Below are positions 10,797 through 21,750 of a stretch of DNA of 64,000 bases, piece after piece. The notes beneath the pieces are model-generated. The model was not told the DNA's origin. It saw nothing but the letters and a program-made list of their open reading frames with translations, and made no database searches. Position 1 is the stretch's first letter. Every line of letters begins with the position of its first letter. The stretch comes from Lycium barbarum (Eukaryota; Streptophyta; Magnoliopsida; Solanales; Solanaceae): positions 50,210,282-50,274,281 of the forward strand of contig NC_083339.1 of the NCBI RefSeq assembly GCF_019175385.1. The letters run 5' to 3'. The translations under genes and the position numbers were made by a program.

Positions 10797-11158
10797 AACA
10801 GGAGGCCAACCAATCCATACCTATAATGACATCAAAATCTACCATTTTCAGCTCAATCAAATCTGCCATGGTCTGGCGGTCGCAAACTACAACTACACAA
10901 TTTCTATACACCCGTCTAGCTATCACTGGATCACCAACATTGTAGATACTTCGAAAGGTTTAATCGACTCAGGTGTCACCCCAAACTGACCAGTAACATA
11001 AGAAGTAACATATGACAGGTAGAACCCGGATCAATCAGTGGATATACATCATAAGAGAATACTGATAATATACATGTGACAACATCAGGGAAAGACTCAT
11101 AATCCTGTCGCCCAGCTAGAGCATAGATATGATGTTGAGGACCACTCAAACTGGACAC
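10797..11158 (-). pseudogene. Ty3/gypsy aspartic protease remnant
   Basis: Two protease signatures appear in different frames. LIDPGST (about 11,022-11,042) is the active-site segment, with D-P-G in place of D-S/T-G as is usual in Del/Tekay-like elements. FDVIIGMDWL (about 10,836-10,806) is the conserved C-terminal strand of the retropepsin fold. The frame change between them shows that the polyprotein is broken. Order on the minus strand (gag, protease, reverse transcriptase) is normal for Ty3/gypsy. Confidence 0.85.
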
Positions 11159-11164
11159 TCATCC

Positions 11165-11899
11165 TCTACCCCTACCACGGACTGCAGGTGTCGGTGAGCT
11201 TTTGCCTTGGAGGGCGTATAGATGATGAAAAATCAGCTGCTGATCCTGTGGGCTGGACCCTACCCCTCCTACCTATCGATCGACAGTCACGCTTGATATG
11301 GCCTGGCTGACTGCAGGCATAACAAACATCTAAACCCAATCGGTACAGTCCCCAATGTAACTTACCATACTGAGTACATTGTGGTATAGGTGGTCTCATC
11401 TGACAGGAGCCACTCCAAATCTGAGAACTAGGAACTCTGAGACTCTGCGCTGGCCTAAAACAAGCAGGTCTATCAAACCTGGGTCCAGAAATTGTGGAGG
11501 CGCACTAGCTGCTAACTGAACTGAGCGTTTAGAGAATTTCTACCTTGGGCCACCTCTGAACTCACTGTCAAACCTTGAAAACCTAGCCTTTTTGCTCTGA
11601 CCCCTATCACCATGGCCCGCACCATGCCGCTGAGCCTAAGTGGCTATTAACTGGGTCAGCAAAAGGATGGTCTCTCTCATCTCCTGGACTGAGGCATCTG
11701 GTGGAGGAACTGGGGGTGTTGGAGCTGGAGCTGAGGCTCCTTCGTGCTCCTCTGAAATGGGTGGAGTATGAGAGGTCCGAGATGGAACCTCATTCTGGGA
11801 CTCACTCTCCTCTATGTCTGTCGGCGGTTCCCGCTCATTCTTCCTACCTTCCACTGTCTTGCCCTTCTAGGCCACTGTTGCTTTTCTCTTCGCAGGCAT
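11165..11899 (-). pseudogene. Ty3/gypsy gag remnant with CCHC zinc knuckle
   Basis: The reading starts at an ATG (11,899-11,897) with MPAKRKATVA, then meets an in-frame stop. It continues through an acidic, proline-rich N-terminal part (11,854-11,636; residues such as PAPTPPVPPPDASVQEMRET). Near the C-terminal end is the knuckle CYACSQPGHIKRDC, a full C-X2-C-X4-H-X4-C motif (about 11,320-11,279). Before it lies CTQYGKLHWG, a degenerate version of the upstream CxxCGKxHxG segment typical of Del/Tekay-like gag. The usual gag core of 200 or more residues between these parts is mostly missing. The gene is broken by stops and deletion. Confidence 0.85.
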
Positions 11900-12089
11900 C
11901 GCTGGAAACATAACGCAAGGTTAAGAAAAGGGAAATTCTTATATCATAGCTCTATCGCACGATCTATGATGGAGAAGAAGGTCAATCATTCCTAAATGCC
12001 CGCAGCCTCCTGTTTATAAGTGTGGTGCACTTCACACCCATAAACAAGACTCTACTAGACACGGCTCATAGACACACCCTAGGACGAAC
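11900..12089 (-). mobile_element. Untranslated leader of element C
   Basis: The sequence between gag ATG and primer binding site is non-coding. It aligns well with element B's leader (5,400-5,557), sharing TTTATGGGTGTGAAG and AGGAGGCTGCGGG in order. This homology supports elements B and C being members of one family. Confidence 0.75.
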
Positions 12090-12102
12090 TGCTCTCATAT
12101 CA
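12090..12102 (-). other. Degenerate primer binding site of element C
   Basis: The minus strand reads TGATATGAGAGCA, differing from TGGTATCAGAGCA at two positions. Its place between leader and LTR C matches element B. The changes are consistent with decay of an old insertion. Confidence 0.8.
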
Positions 12103-12289
12103 CTTTTTTCACGACCCAACTGGAGGGCCATGATGGGTACCCGAAACTAACCTATCGAGCACCTCTTAGCATACTTCTCATTATCATTCTAGGTGGACCA
12201 TGAAAGATAACTTATGAATATCATGATCTAAAAGAGCATAAATCCGCAAAAAATTAATAGCTCGTCTATATGATTATCATCAACTAAGC

Positions 12290-12291
<2 letters not shown>

Positions 12292-12378
<87 letters not shown>
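12292..12378. repeat. (AT)n microsatellite in LTR C
   Basis: About 43 uninterrupted AT dinucleotides inside LTR C, which makes the local copy length hypervariable. Confidence 0.97.
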
Positions 12379-12380
<2 letters not shown>

Positions 12381-12894
12381 TATATAAGCCAACAAAGCTG
12401 CCAAAAATGATAAACCGAAAATGAACCGATAAGGGCATAGGACTCTAACTATACACATCTATCTACGAGCATCTACAAGGAGTGCATAACATTACAAGGA
12501 CGGGACAGGACCCCACCATGCCCATATGTACACAAAAGAATAGTACCACTAGACTGCAGCTCCGAAGCAAATGAAGCGCTCCTGAGAGATAGCTGATGAA
12601 GCACCTAAGAATCTGATTCGTCCCCCTACCTACCTGCGAGCATGAACGCAGCGTCCACAAACAAAAGGACGTCAGTATGAATAATGTACTGAGTATGTAA
12701 GACATGAAGCATAATACAATAAACATATGTCATAAGAGGAGAAGATAAGAATATAACCTGGCACCTTGACTTATCGAAGTACTCTTAGTATAAACATACG
12801 TATACATCTACTTTTATACTCTGGAAACCTCAACTACGTTCATATGCAATGCTATAACTTGATTATCTTATTATCTTAACGTTATCTGGCCCTG

Positions 12895-13250
12895 TGTTGT
12901 GAAACGTGCAACCCCATCCATATATATAATGTATATGTTACGGAACGTGCAACCCGATCCATATATAATGTATATGTTGCGGAACGTGCAACCCTAGCCA
13001 TATATAATGCATATATTGCGGAACGTGCAACCCGATCCATAGATAATGTATATGTTGCGGAACGTGTAACCCGATCCATGTATAATGCATATATTGTGGA
13101 ACGTGCAACCCGATCGATATATAATGTATATGTTGCGGAACATGCAACCCGATCCATATATAATGTATATATTGGGGAACGTGCAACCCGATCCAGAAAT
13201 AATGTATATGTTGCGGAACGTGCAACCCAATCCATATATAATGTCTATGT
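12895..13250. repeat. 39-bp minisatellite, nine copies, in LTR C
   Basis: The unit GGAACGTGCAACCCGATCC followed by an ATATATAATGTATATGTTGC-like part repeats nine times at a 39-bp period. Unit starts fall near 12,903, 12,942, 12,981, 13,020, 13,059, 13,098, 13,137, 13,176 and 13,215. Because 39 is a multiple of three, three minus and two plus frames stay open and encode 13-residue repeats. These are not evidence of a protein: several frames are open at once and the context is an LTR. Confidence 0.95.
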
Positions 13251-14891
13251 TGCCCATCCTCAACTTATATAAAGCACTATCACATTTCTATTTTAACTTT
13301 TAACCGTCGAATGAATACTAAGTGCATATGAGTCCCTTGGGAAGTATACCATAGTGTTCAGGAAGTTATATAATTAACTATACCTTATCTGGAGAACCAA
13401 ATCCTACATTTGTTTCGTAAATGACAACTTTTCAATTAAGGTATGTATTTGAATTCTCTTGAATAACGCCAGGAAATTCAATGCCCCAACTATCGTCGTA
13501 TACTTTATGTCATCCTAGAACATACTAGCAACTTATCTGGAATACAAAAGACGTACGAATGACTCTACATTATGCTTACAAGCTCTACCATCAAGGATTC
13601 AGTAAGAATCAAGGACGTTCTCGGTTATCATGAATATAATCAAGCTTAAGACTTTTATTACGTCTAACTTACATCAAAGACATGCCAAAAGAAGGAAAAG
13701 GATAGCCTTCACATACCTTTACGTCTCCTTAATGTTCTCCTCCCTAGCTCATAAATCTACATTCAAGAGGATTCATACTAAGGTTAAGTCTTGAAAACAT
13801 TCTTAAGTTCAAACTAGTATGATTGATGAGCCAACAAAATTTGGGCAGCACTTCCTCTATTTTATCGACTTCCACCATATTACAAAACAACTCCCAAACA
13901 ACAATAACAACATCCACAATATCATAATAAAGAAGTTATATTCAATTTAATCTCAAGTTTATCCAAAATCCCTTTTCAAGTTCATCTCATAGTCATCTTC
14001 TTCACTTCAACACTTTATGACTTTCCACTTTAATTCTTTTCCTTTCCAAGATTTACTAAACCTTTACATCAAATCAACCATGTACATAATAGGAAGAATA
14101 TAACTTATAATAGAGGAAATTCAACTTCCTCAACTCCTTTAAAGGACAAGTTTATCACAACTTTGAAGAGAAGCAAGTAGCATCATCTTCCATAGATTTA
14201 TCTTGAGGTTTTGATGTTTGATCTTCACTCTTGAGTCTTGATGGTATGGAAGGTTTTGGTGTATTGTGAAACCTTCAATAACTTTCAATAACCCTCTAAT
14301 AATGTGGGGAAATAAGTGTGGGAGTTTGAGATGAAAATGGGATCTTTTGGGATTTAAAAAGGTGGCAAAGTCGCCCCTCCCCCGCACCAACTTGCGGTGG
14401 AGATGCGGCTTAGCATATGGGATATGCAACCGCATCTACCCTCCTCTACATAGGGTGGAGGTTGGGCAGTGGGGGCTGCCAATTTGGTGAGTTTGCTACC
14501 CATATGCAGTCCTGCGGCCGCATATGGCCCCATTTCCCCCCAGTTTTGCGAAAATGCGTTCTTTTCGATTCGTTTGACCTCCAATCCTTATGGAACCGTC
14601 TTGGAACTAATATAAAACTTCATTTACCATATAAGGGGCCCTATATCTCCCCATAAAGGAATTAGTTAACAATGTATAACTCAAATGATACAAAATCTTC
14701 CCAAAATATCACTCAAATTCCAATTCCTTCAACGAACTTACTTCCATCGATTCATATGACACCAAAACCTTAAGGTACACACTTAAAGTTATCAAATACC
14801 CTCCTTAAACCTTATAACAGCTTCATGTCAAATTTAGGCTTGCATTAGTTTACTCATAAAGCAAATGACACGAAATTTCCGAGGTATAACA

Positions 14892-17800
14892 AACATATCA
14901 CTAAACTTGTTTTAAAGATCTCCCTCAGTCCCAATTTATATGGAATCTTTGTTGGATCAAGTTTAAGAAAGAAAACAAGACTTTTTGAGATTTGTACTAT
15001 AATAAAAATCTTGAACATTTTTGTGGCTATAAATTATTTCATTATGGGTAAAATAGAGATTTTAAAGTTAAGTTGTTTCATTTTAACGACTAATAATTGA
15101 GCGTTACAGTTTACAAGTGAATGTCTCCATTGTAATCTCTGTAGGATTCGACCCGAAATTCAGTGGGTTCTATATTTGAACTACGGCCGCTTTATACCTA
15201 TTTAAAAGGTGTAATTTAGGCGTATCAACTACTTCCAAGCTACTTACTTTATTGCAGGAATTTTCTGGGAGCAACAAAAAGTAAACACTCAAGCTTTGAC
15301 AATGCACATCTAGGCACCTTAACTTATCTCTACTGTGTCAGTTGAAAAGTCCAACTTACAAAATGATCATCTAGACACCTCCAAAATTAATATGTCATGT
15401 CAGTGCCACTTAGCACCGGTGTCCATGTGGCACAATGTGGACAAGTTGTGGTGTCTATATGTGCACTACCAAAGTAGGAGCTTAGTTGTCACCTGAGACC
15501 AAGTTTGAGTGTGTGTTAATGTATTGTGCCTTTTTTCAATCCAAAGAAAGGAGGTTATTATAATATTGGGTAGTTCTTTCCTTACCAAATTATTTTGTTT
15601 CAATAATAAGGCTGAAAGGTTCCTCTGTAGCACTGACAATTCCCACGTGGATCATAGAAATGATCAGGAATCCGGGTTCGACTCCCTGCAGTGGAAATTT
15701 TTTGATAATTGTTTTCGTTGTTTTCCATTTTAATTTACATAAAATACTACAAAAAATAGGTAATAAGTGAAATAATGTTTTGGGATGACGGATAAAAATG
15801 CTGGGCCAAAATTGTGCTGTACTTCACTTGCATTTGGTTGAAATACTAATTCTGCAATTAATAATATCGTGAATATTTATAACATAATTATGGTATTATT
15901 TTGGTATCGGGGTGAGTGTCAGATTCCAAAATTAGTAATACACCAAAATAACATGTCACTGCAACTTGTTTAAAAGATCCCCCGCAGTCCCAATTTATAT
16001 GGCATCTTTGTTGGATCAAGTTTAAGAAAGAAAACAAGACTTTTGAGATTTGTACTATAATAAAAATCTTGAACATTTTTGTGGCTATAAATTATTTCAT
16101 TAAGGGAAAAATAGAGATTTTAAAATTTAGTTGTTTTATTTTAAAGTTAACAAGTGATTGTCTCCATTGTATTCTCTGTGGGATTCGACCCGAACTTCAA
16201 TGGGTTATATATTTGAAATACGACCACTATATACCTGTTTAAAAGGTGTAACTTGGGCGTATCAACTACATCCAAGCTGTTTTCTTTATTGCAAGCATTT
16301 TCTGGATGCAACAAAAAGTAAACACTCAAACTTTGACAATCCACATCGAGGCACCTTAACTCATCTCTACTGTGTCAGTTGAAAAGTCCAACTTACAAGA
16401 TGATCATCTAGACACCTCCAAAATTAATATGCTATGCCAGTGCCACGTTAGCACCGGTGTCCATGTGACATAATGTGGACAAGTTGTGGTGTCTATATGT
16501 GCACTACCAAAGTTGGAGCTTAGTTGTCACCTGAGACCAAGTTTAAGCGTGTGTTAATGTATTGTGCCTTTTTTCAATCCAACGAAAGGAGGTTATTATA
16601 ATATTAGGTAATTCTTTCCATATCAGATTATTTTGTTTCAACAATAAGGCTGAAAGGTTCATCTGTAGCACTGGCGATCCCCACGTGGTTTATAGAAATG
16701 ATCAGGAATCCGGGTTCGACTCCCTGCAGTGGAAATTTTTTGATAACTTTTTTCATTTTAATTTACATAAATTACTACCAAAAATAGGTAATAAGTGAAA
16801 GAATGTTATGGGATAACGGATAATAATTCTTGGACAAAATTTTGTTGTATTTCAGTAAAATTAGTTGAAATAATAATTTTGCAATTAACAATATCAAGTA
16901 TATTTACAACATAATTATGGTATAATTTTTGTATCGGGGTAAGTGTCAGATTCCAAAATTAGTAACATACCAAAATAACATGTCACTTCAACTTGTTTAA
17001 AAGATCTCCCTCAGTCCCAATTTATATGGAATCTTTGTTGGATAATGTTTAAGAAAGAAAACAAGACTTTCGAGATTTGTATTATAATAAAAATCTTGAA
17101 CATTTGTGTGGCTATAAATTATTTCATTAAGGAAAACATAGAGATTTTAAAGTTAATTTGTTTCATTTTAACGACTAATAATTGAGCGTTACAGATAAGA
17201 AGCAAATGTCTCCATTGTATTCTCTGTGGGATTCTATCCGAACTTCAGTGGGTTCTATATTTGAACTACGACCGCTTTATACCTATTTAAAAGGTGTAAT
17301 TTGGGCGTATCAACTACATCCAAGCTGCTTGATTATTGCAAGCATTTTCTGGACGCAACAAAGAGTAAACACTCAAACTTTGACAATGCACATCTACGCA
17401 CCTTAACTCATCTCTACAGTGTCAGTTGAAAAGTCCAACTTACAAAATGATCATCTAGACACCTCCAAAATTAATATTCCATGTCAGTGCCACGTTAGCA
17501 CCGGTGTCCATGTGGCACAATGTGGACAAGTTGTGGTGTCTATATGTGCACTACCAAAGTAGGAGCTTAGTCGTCACCTGAGACCAAGTTTGAGTGTGTG
17601 TTAATGTATTGTGCCTTTTTTCAATCCAATGAAAGGAGGTTATTATAATATTCGGTAGTTCTTTCCTTATCAGATTATTTTGTTTCAATAATAAGGCTGA
17701 AAGGTTCCTCTGTAGCACTGGCAATTCCCACCTGGTTCATAGAAATGATCAGGGATCCGGGTTCGACTCCCTGCAGTGGAAATTTTTTGATAATTTTTTT

Positions 17801-18250
17801 CCTTTTTTTAATATAATTTACATAAATTACTAAAAAAAATAGGTAATAAGTGAAAGAATGTATTTGGGATGAACGGATAAAATTCTGGGACAAAATTGTG
17901 TTGTATTTTACTTGAATTTGTTGAAATATTAATTCTGCAATTAATAATATCGTGAATATTTATAACATAATTATGGTATTATTTTGGTATCGGGGTAAGT
18001 GTTAGATTCCAAAATTAGTAATATACCAAAATAACTTGTCACTTCAACTTGCTTAAAAGATCTCCCTCAGTCCCAATTTATATGGAATCTTTGTTGGATC
18101 AAGTTTAAGAAAGAAAACAAGACTTTTGAGATTTGTACTATAATAAAAATCTTGAACATTTGTGTGGCTATAAATTATTTCATTAAGGAAAAAATAGAGA
18201 TTTTGAAGTTTAGTTGTTTTATTTCAATGACGAATAATTGAGCGTTAAAG
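14892..18250. repeat. Left-edge block: diverged satellite monomers (copies 1-3)
   Basis: These copies carry many private differences. They read AGTAAACACTCAA where later copies read AGTAAACGCTSAAAC, and ATTTTCTGG[GAC]... where later copies have ATTTTTTG[GC]AAGC. They also keep CCAACTTACAAAATGATC, which the core has lost. Anchor spacing is less regular (1,037, 1,048 and 1,056 bp). High divergence at the array edge is expected where unequal exchange is rare. Confidence 0.85.
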
Positions 18251-20366
18251 TTAACAAGTGAATGTCTCCATTGTATTCTCTGTGGGATTCGACCCGAACT
18301 TCGGTGGGTTATATATTTGAAATACGACCGCTACATACCCGTTTAAAAGGTGTAATTTGGGCGTATCAACTACTTCCAAGCTACTTGCTTTATTGCAATC
18401 ATTTTTTGGAAGCAACAAAAAGTAAACGCTCAAACTTTGACAATGCACATCTAGGCACCTTAACTCATCTCTACTATGTCGGTTGAAAAGTTCAACTTAA
18501 AAAATGATCATCTAGACACCCCCAAAATTAATATGCCATGTCAGTGCCACGTTAGCACCGGTGTCCATGTGGCACAATATGGACAAGTTGTGGTGTCTAT
18601 ATGTGCACTACCAAAGTAGGAGCTTAGTTGTCACCTGAGACCAAGTTTGAGTGTGTGTTAATGTATTGTGCCTTTTTTCAATCCAAAGAAAGGAGGTTAT
18701 TATAATATTAGGTAGTTCTTTCCTTATCAGATTATTTTGTTTCAATAATAAGGCTGAAAGGTTCCTCTGTAGCACTGGCAATTCCCACCTGGTTCATAGA
18801 AATGATCAGGGATCTGGGTTCGACTCCCCGCAGTGGAAATTGTTTGATAATTTTTTTCGTTGTTTTCCATTTTAATTTACATAAACTACTACAAAAAATA
18901 GGTAATAAGTGAAAGTAATGTTTTGGGATGACGGATAAAAATTCTGGGACAAATTGTGTTGTATTTTACTTGAATTTGTTGAAATATTAATTCTGCAATT
19001 AATAATATCGTGAATATTTATAACATAATTATGGTATTATTTTGGTATCGGGGTAAGTGTTAGATTCCAAAATTACTAATATACCAAAATAACATGTCAC
19101 TTCAACTTGTTTAAAAGATCTCCCTCAGTCCCAATTTGTATGGCATCTTTGTTGGATCAAGTTTAAGAAAGAAAACAAGACTTTTTAGATTTGTACTATA
19201 ATAAAAATCTTGAACATTTGTGTGGACTATAAATTATTTCATTAAGGAAAAAATAGAGATTTTGAAGTTTAGTTGTTTTATTTCTATGACGAATAATTGA
19301 GCGTTAAAGTTAACAAGTGAATGTCTCCATTGTATTCTCTGTGGGATTCGACCCGAACTTCAGTGGGTTATATATTTGAAATACGACCGCTAAATACCGT
19401 TTAAAAGGTGTAATTTGGGCGTATCAACTACTTCCAAGCTACTTGCTTTATTGCAATCATTTTTTGCAAGCAACAAAAAGTAAACGCTCAAACTTTGACA
19501 ATGCACATCTAGGCACCTTAACTCATCTCTACTGTGTCAGTTGAAAAGTCTATCTTATAAAATGATCATCTAGACACCTCCAAAATTAATATTCCTAGTC
19601 AGTGCCACGTTAACACCGGTGTCCATGTGGCACAATGCGGACAAGTTGTGGTGTCTATATGTGCACTACCAAAGTAGGAGCTTAGTCGTCACCTGAGACC
19701 AAAGTTTGAGTGTGTGTTAATGTATTGTGCCTTTTTTCAATCCAATGAAAGGAGGTTATTATAATATTCGGTAGTTCTTTCCTTATCAGATTATTTTGTT
19801 TCAATAATAAGGCTGAAAGGTTCCTCTGTAGCACTGGCAATTCCCACCTGGTTCATAGAAATGATCAGGGATCCGGGTTCGACTCCCTGCAGTGGAAATT
19901 TTTTGATAATTTTTTTCGTTGTTTTCCATTTTAATTTACATAAACTACTACAAAAAATAGGTAATAAGTGAAATAATGTTTTGGGATGACGGATAAAAAT
20001 TCTGGGACAAATTGTGTTGTATTTTACTTGAATTTGTTGAAATATTAATTCTGCAATTAATAATATCGTGAATATTTATAACATAATTATGGTATTATTT
20101 TGGTATCGGGGTAAGTGTTAGATTCCAAAATTAGTAATATACCAAAATAACATGTCACTTCAACTTGTTTAAAAGATCTCCCTCAGTCCCAATTTGTATG
20201 GCATCTTTGTTGGATCAAGTTTAAGAAAGAAAACAAGACTTTTGAGATTTGTACTATAATAAAAATCTTGAACATTTGTGTGGCTATAAATTATTTCATT
20301 AAGGAAAAAATAGAGATTTTGAAGTTTAGTTGTTTTATTTCTATGACGAATAATTGAGCGTTAAAG
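18251..20366. repeat. Transitional satellite monomers (copies 4-5)
   Basis: Copy 4 has GGAAGCAAC with CGCTCAAAC (right-block type) and copy 5 has GCAAGCAAC (core type) with CGCTCAAAC (right-block type). They form a mosaic step between the edge and the homogenised core. Copy 4 also holds the AACTTGTCACTTCAACTTGC variant that reappears in copy 15. Confidence 0.8.
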
Positions 20367-20867
20367 TTAACAAGTGAATGTCTCCATTGTATTCTCTGTG
20401 GGATTCGACCCGAACTTCAGTGGGTTATATATTTGAAATACGACCGCTAAATACCCGTTTAAAAGGTGTAATTTGGGCGTATCAACTACTTCCAAGCTAC
20501 TTGCTTTATTGCAATCATTTTTTGCAAGCAACAAAAAGTAAACGCTGAAACTTTGACAATGCACATCTAGGCACCTTAACTCATCTCTACTATGTCAGTT
20601 GAAAAGTCTATCTTATAAAATGATCATCTAGACACCTCCAAAATTAATATTCCATGTCAGTGCCACGTTAAGCACCGGTGTCCATGTGGCACAATGTGGA
20701 CAAGTTGTGGTGTCTATATGTGCACTACCAAAGTAGGAGCTTAGTCGTCACCTGAGACCAAATTTGAGTGTGTGTTAATGTATTGTGCCTTTTTTCAATC
20801 CAAAGAAAGGAGGTTATTATAATATTAGGTAGTTCTTTCCTTATCAGATTATTTTGTTTCAATAATA

Positions 20868-20974
20868 AGGCTGAAAGGTTCCTCTGTAGCACTGGCAATT
20901 CCCACCTGGTTCATAGAAATGATCAGGGATCCGGGTTCGACTCCCTGCAGTGGAAATTTTTTGATAATTTTTTT
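20868..20974 (+). ncRNA. tRNA-like Pol III promoter module in the monomer (representative copy)
   Basis: GGTTCGACTCC (20,934-20,944) matches the Pol III B-box consensus GGTTCGANNCC at all 11 positions. AGGCTGAAAGG (20,868-20,878) matches the A-box consensus TRGYNNANNNG at 10 of 11. Start-to-start distance is 66 bp, longer than the usual 44 or so in intronless tRNAs. T6 (20,957-20,962) and T7 (20,968-20,974) runs follow the B box by 12 and 23 bp, as Pol III terminators would. The B box is flanked by CAGGGA and TCCCTG, which can pair. No full cloverleaf, anticodon arm or acceptor stem can be drawn, so this is not a tRNA gene; a SINE or tRNA-gene remnant is more likely. Every monomer has the module. 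Transcription is unproven. Confidence 0.4.
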
Positions 20975-21235
20975 CGTTGTTTTCCATTTTAATTTACATA
21001 AACTACTACAAAAAATAGGTAATAAGTGAAATAATGTTTTGGGATGACGGATAAAAATTCTGGGACAAATTGTGTTGTATTTTACTTGAATTTGTTGAAA
21101 TATTAATTCTGCAATTAATAATATCGTGAATATTTATAACATAATTATGGTATTATTTTGGTATCGGGGTAAGTGTTAGATTCCAAAATTAGTAATATAC
21201 CAAAATAACATGTCACTTCAACTTGTTTAAAAGAT

Positions 21236-21392
21236 CTCCCTCAGTCCCAATTTGTATGGCATCTTTGTTGGATCAAGTTTAAGAAAGAAAACAAGACTTT
21301 TTAGATTTGTACTATAATAAAAATCTTGAACATTTGTGTGGCTATAAATTATTTCATTAAGGAAAAAATAGAGATTTTGAAGTTTAGTTGTT
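21236..21392 (+). mobile_element. Truncated Stowaway-like MITE end within the monomer (representative copy)
   Basis: The monomer segment starts CTCCCTCAGTCCCAATTT, close to the CTCCCTCCGTYCCAATTT terminus of Stowaway-type Tc1/mariner MITEs in plants. It continues through AAGACTTTTGAGATTTGTAC-like, TGTGTGGCTATAAATTATTT-like and AGATTTTGAAGTTTAGTTGT stretches that I associate with the body of Solanaceae members. The opposite terminus (a GGGAG-ending inverted copy) is not present, so only one end, about 160 bp, was captured. The same segment occurs once in every monomer. Family assignment is from memory. Confidence 0.55.
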
Positions 21393-21718
21393 TTATTTCT
21401 AATGACGAATAATTGAGCGTTAAAGTTAACAAGTGAATGTCTCCATTGTATTCTCTGTGGGATTCGACCCGAACTTCAGTGGGTTATATATTTGAAATAC
21501 GACCGCTAAATACCCGTTTAAAAGGTGTAATTTGGGCGTATCAACTACTTCCAAGCTACTTGCTTTATTGCAATCATTTTTTGCAAGCAACAAAAAGTAA
21601 ACGCTGAAACTTTGACAATGCACATCTAGGCACCTTAACTCATCTCTACTGAGTCAGTTGAAAAGTCTATCTTATAAAATGATCATCTAGACACCTCCAA
21701 AATTAATATTCCATGTCA

Positions 21719-21750
21719 GTGCCACGTTAACACCGGTGTCCATGTGGCAC
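21719..21750. repeat. 32-bp doubly symmetric dyad in the monomer (representative copy)
   Basis: Outer arms GTGCCAC and GTGGCAC are exact reverse complements. At the centre is the perfect 8-bp palindrome CACCGGTG, separated from each arm by exactly 5 bp (GTTAA and TCCAT). The arrangement repeats in essentially every monomer, with GTTAG instead of GTTAA in edge copies. Copy 46 (about 63,008) reads CACCTGTG and loses the central palindrome. Such a dyad could extrude a hairpin or bind a dimeric protein; nothing in the sequence proves either. Confidence 0.85.

Larger units (their letters stand above)
12106..14891 (-). mobile_element. LTR C: 5' LTR of the broken Ty3/gypsy element, 2.8 kb
   Basis: It begins near TTTTCACGACCCAAC (the expected TGTCACGACCC with a mutated terminus) and ends CCGAGGTATAACA. 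It lies upstream, on the minus strand, of the element C leader and gag. It shares landmarks with LTRs A and B: TGTACTGAGTATGTAA at about 12,685, ACATGCCAAAAGAAGGA...ACATACC at 13,681-13,717, and AAATTTGGGCAGCACTTCC at 13,838. Its right end abuts the satellite array with no intervening sequence. Internal open frames are chance or repeat-driven. Confidence 0.8.

Noticed and set aside
12882..13303. Proteins with nine 13-residue repeats
   Set aside because: A 39-bp minisatellite keeps several frames open on both strands at once; the setting is an LTR.
20868..20974. Functional tRNA gene
   Set aside because: Only A-box-like and B-box motifs are present; no acceptor stem pairing, anticodon arm or normal box spacing can be drawn.
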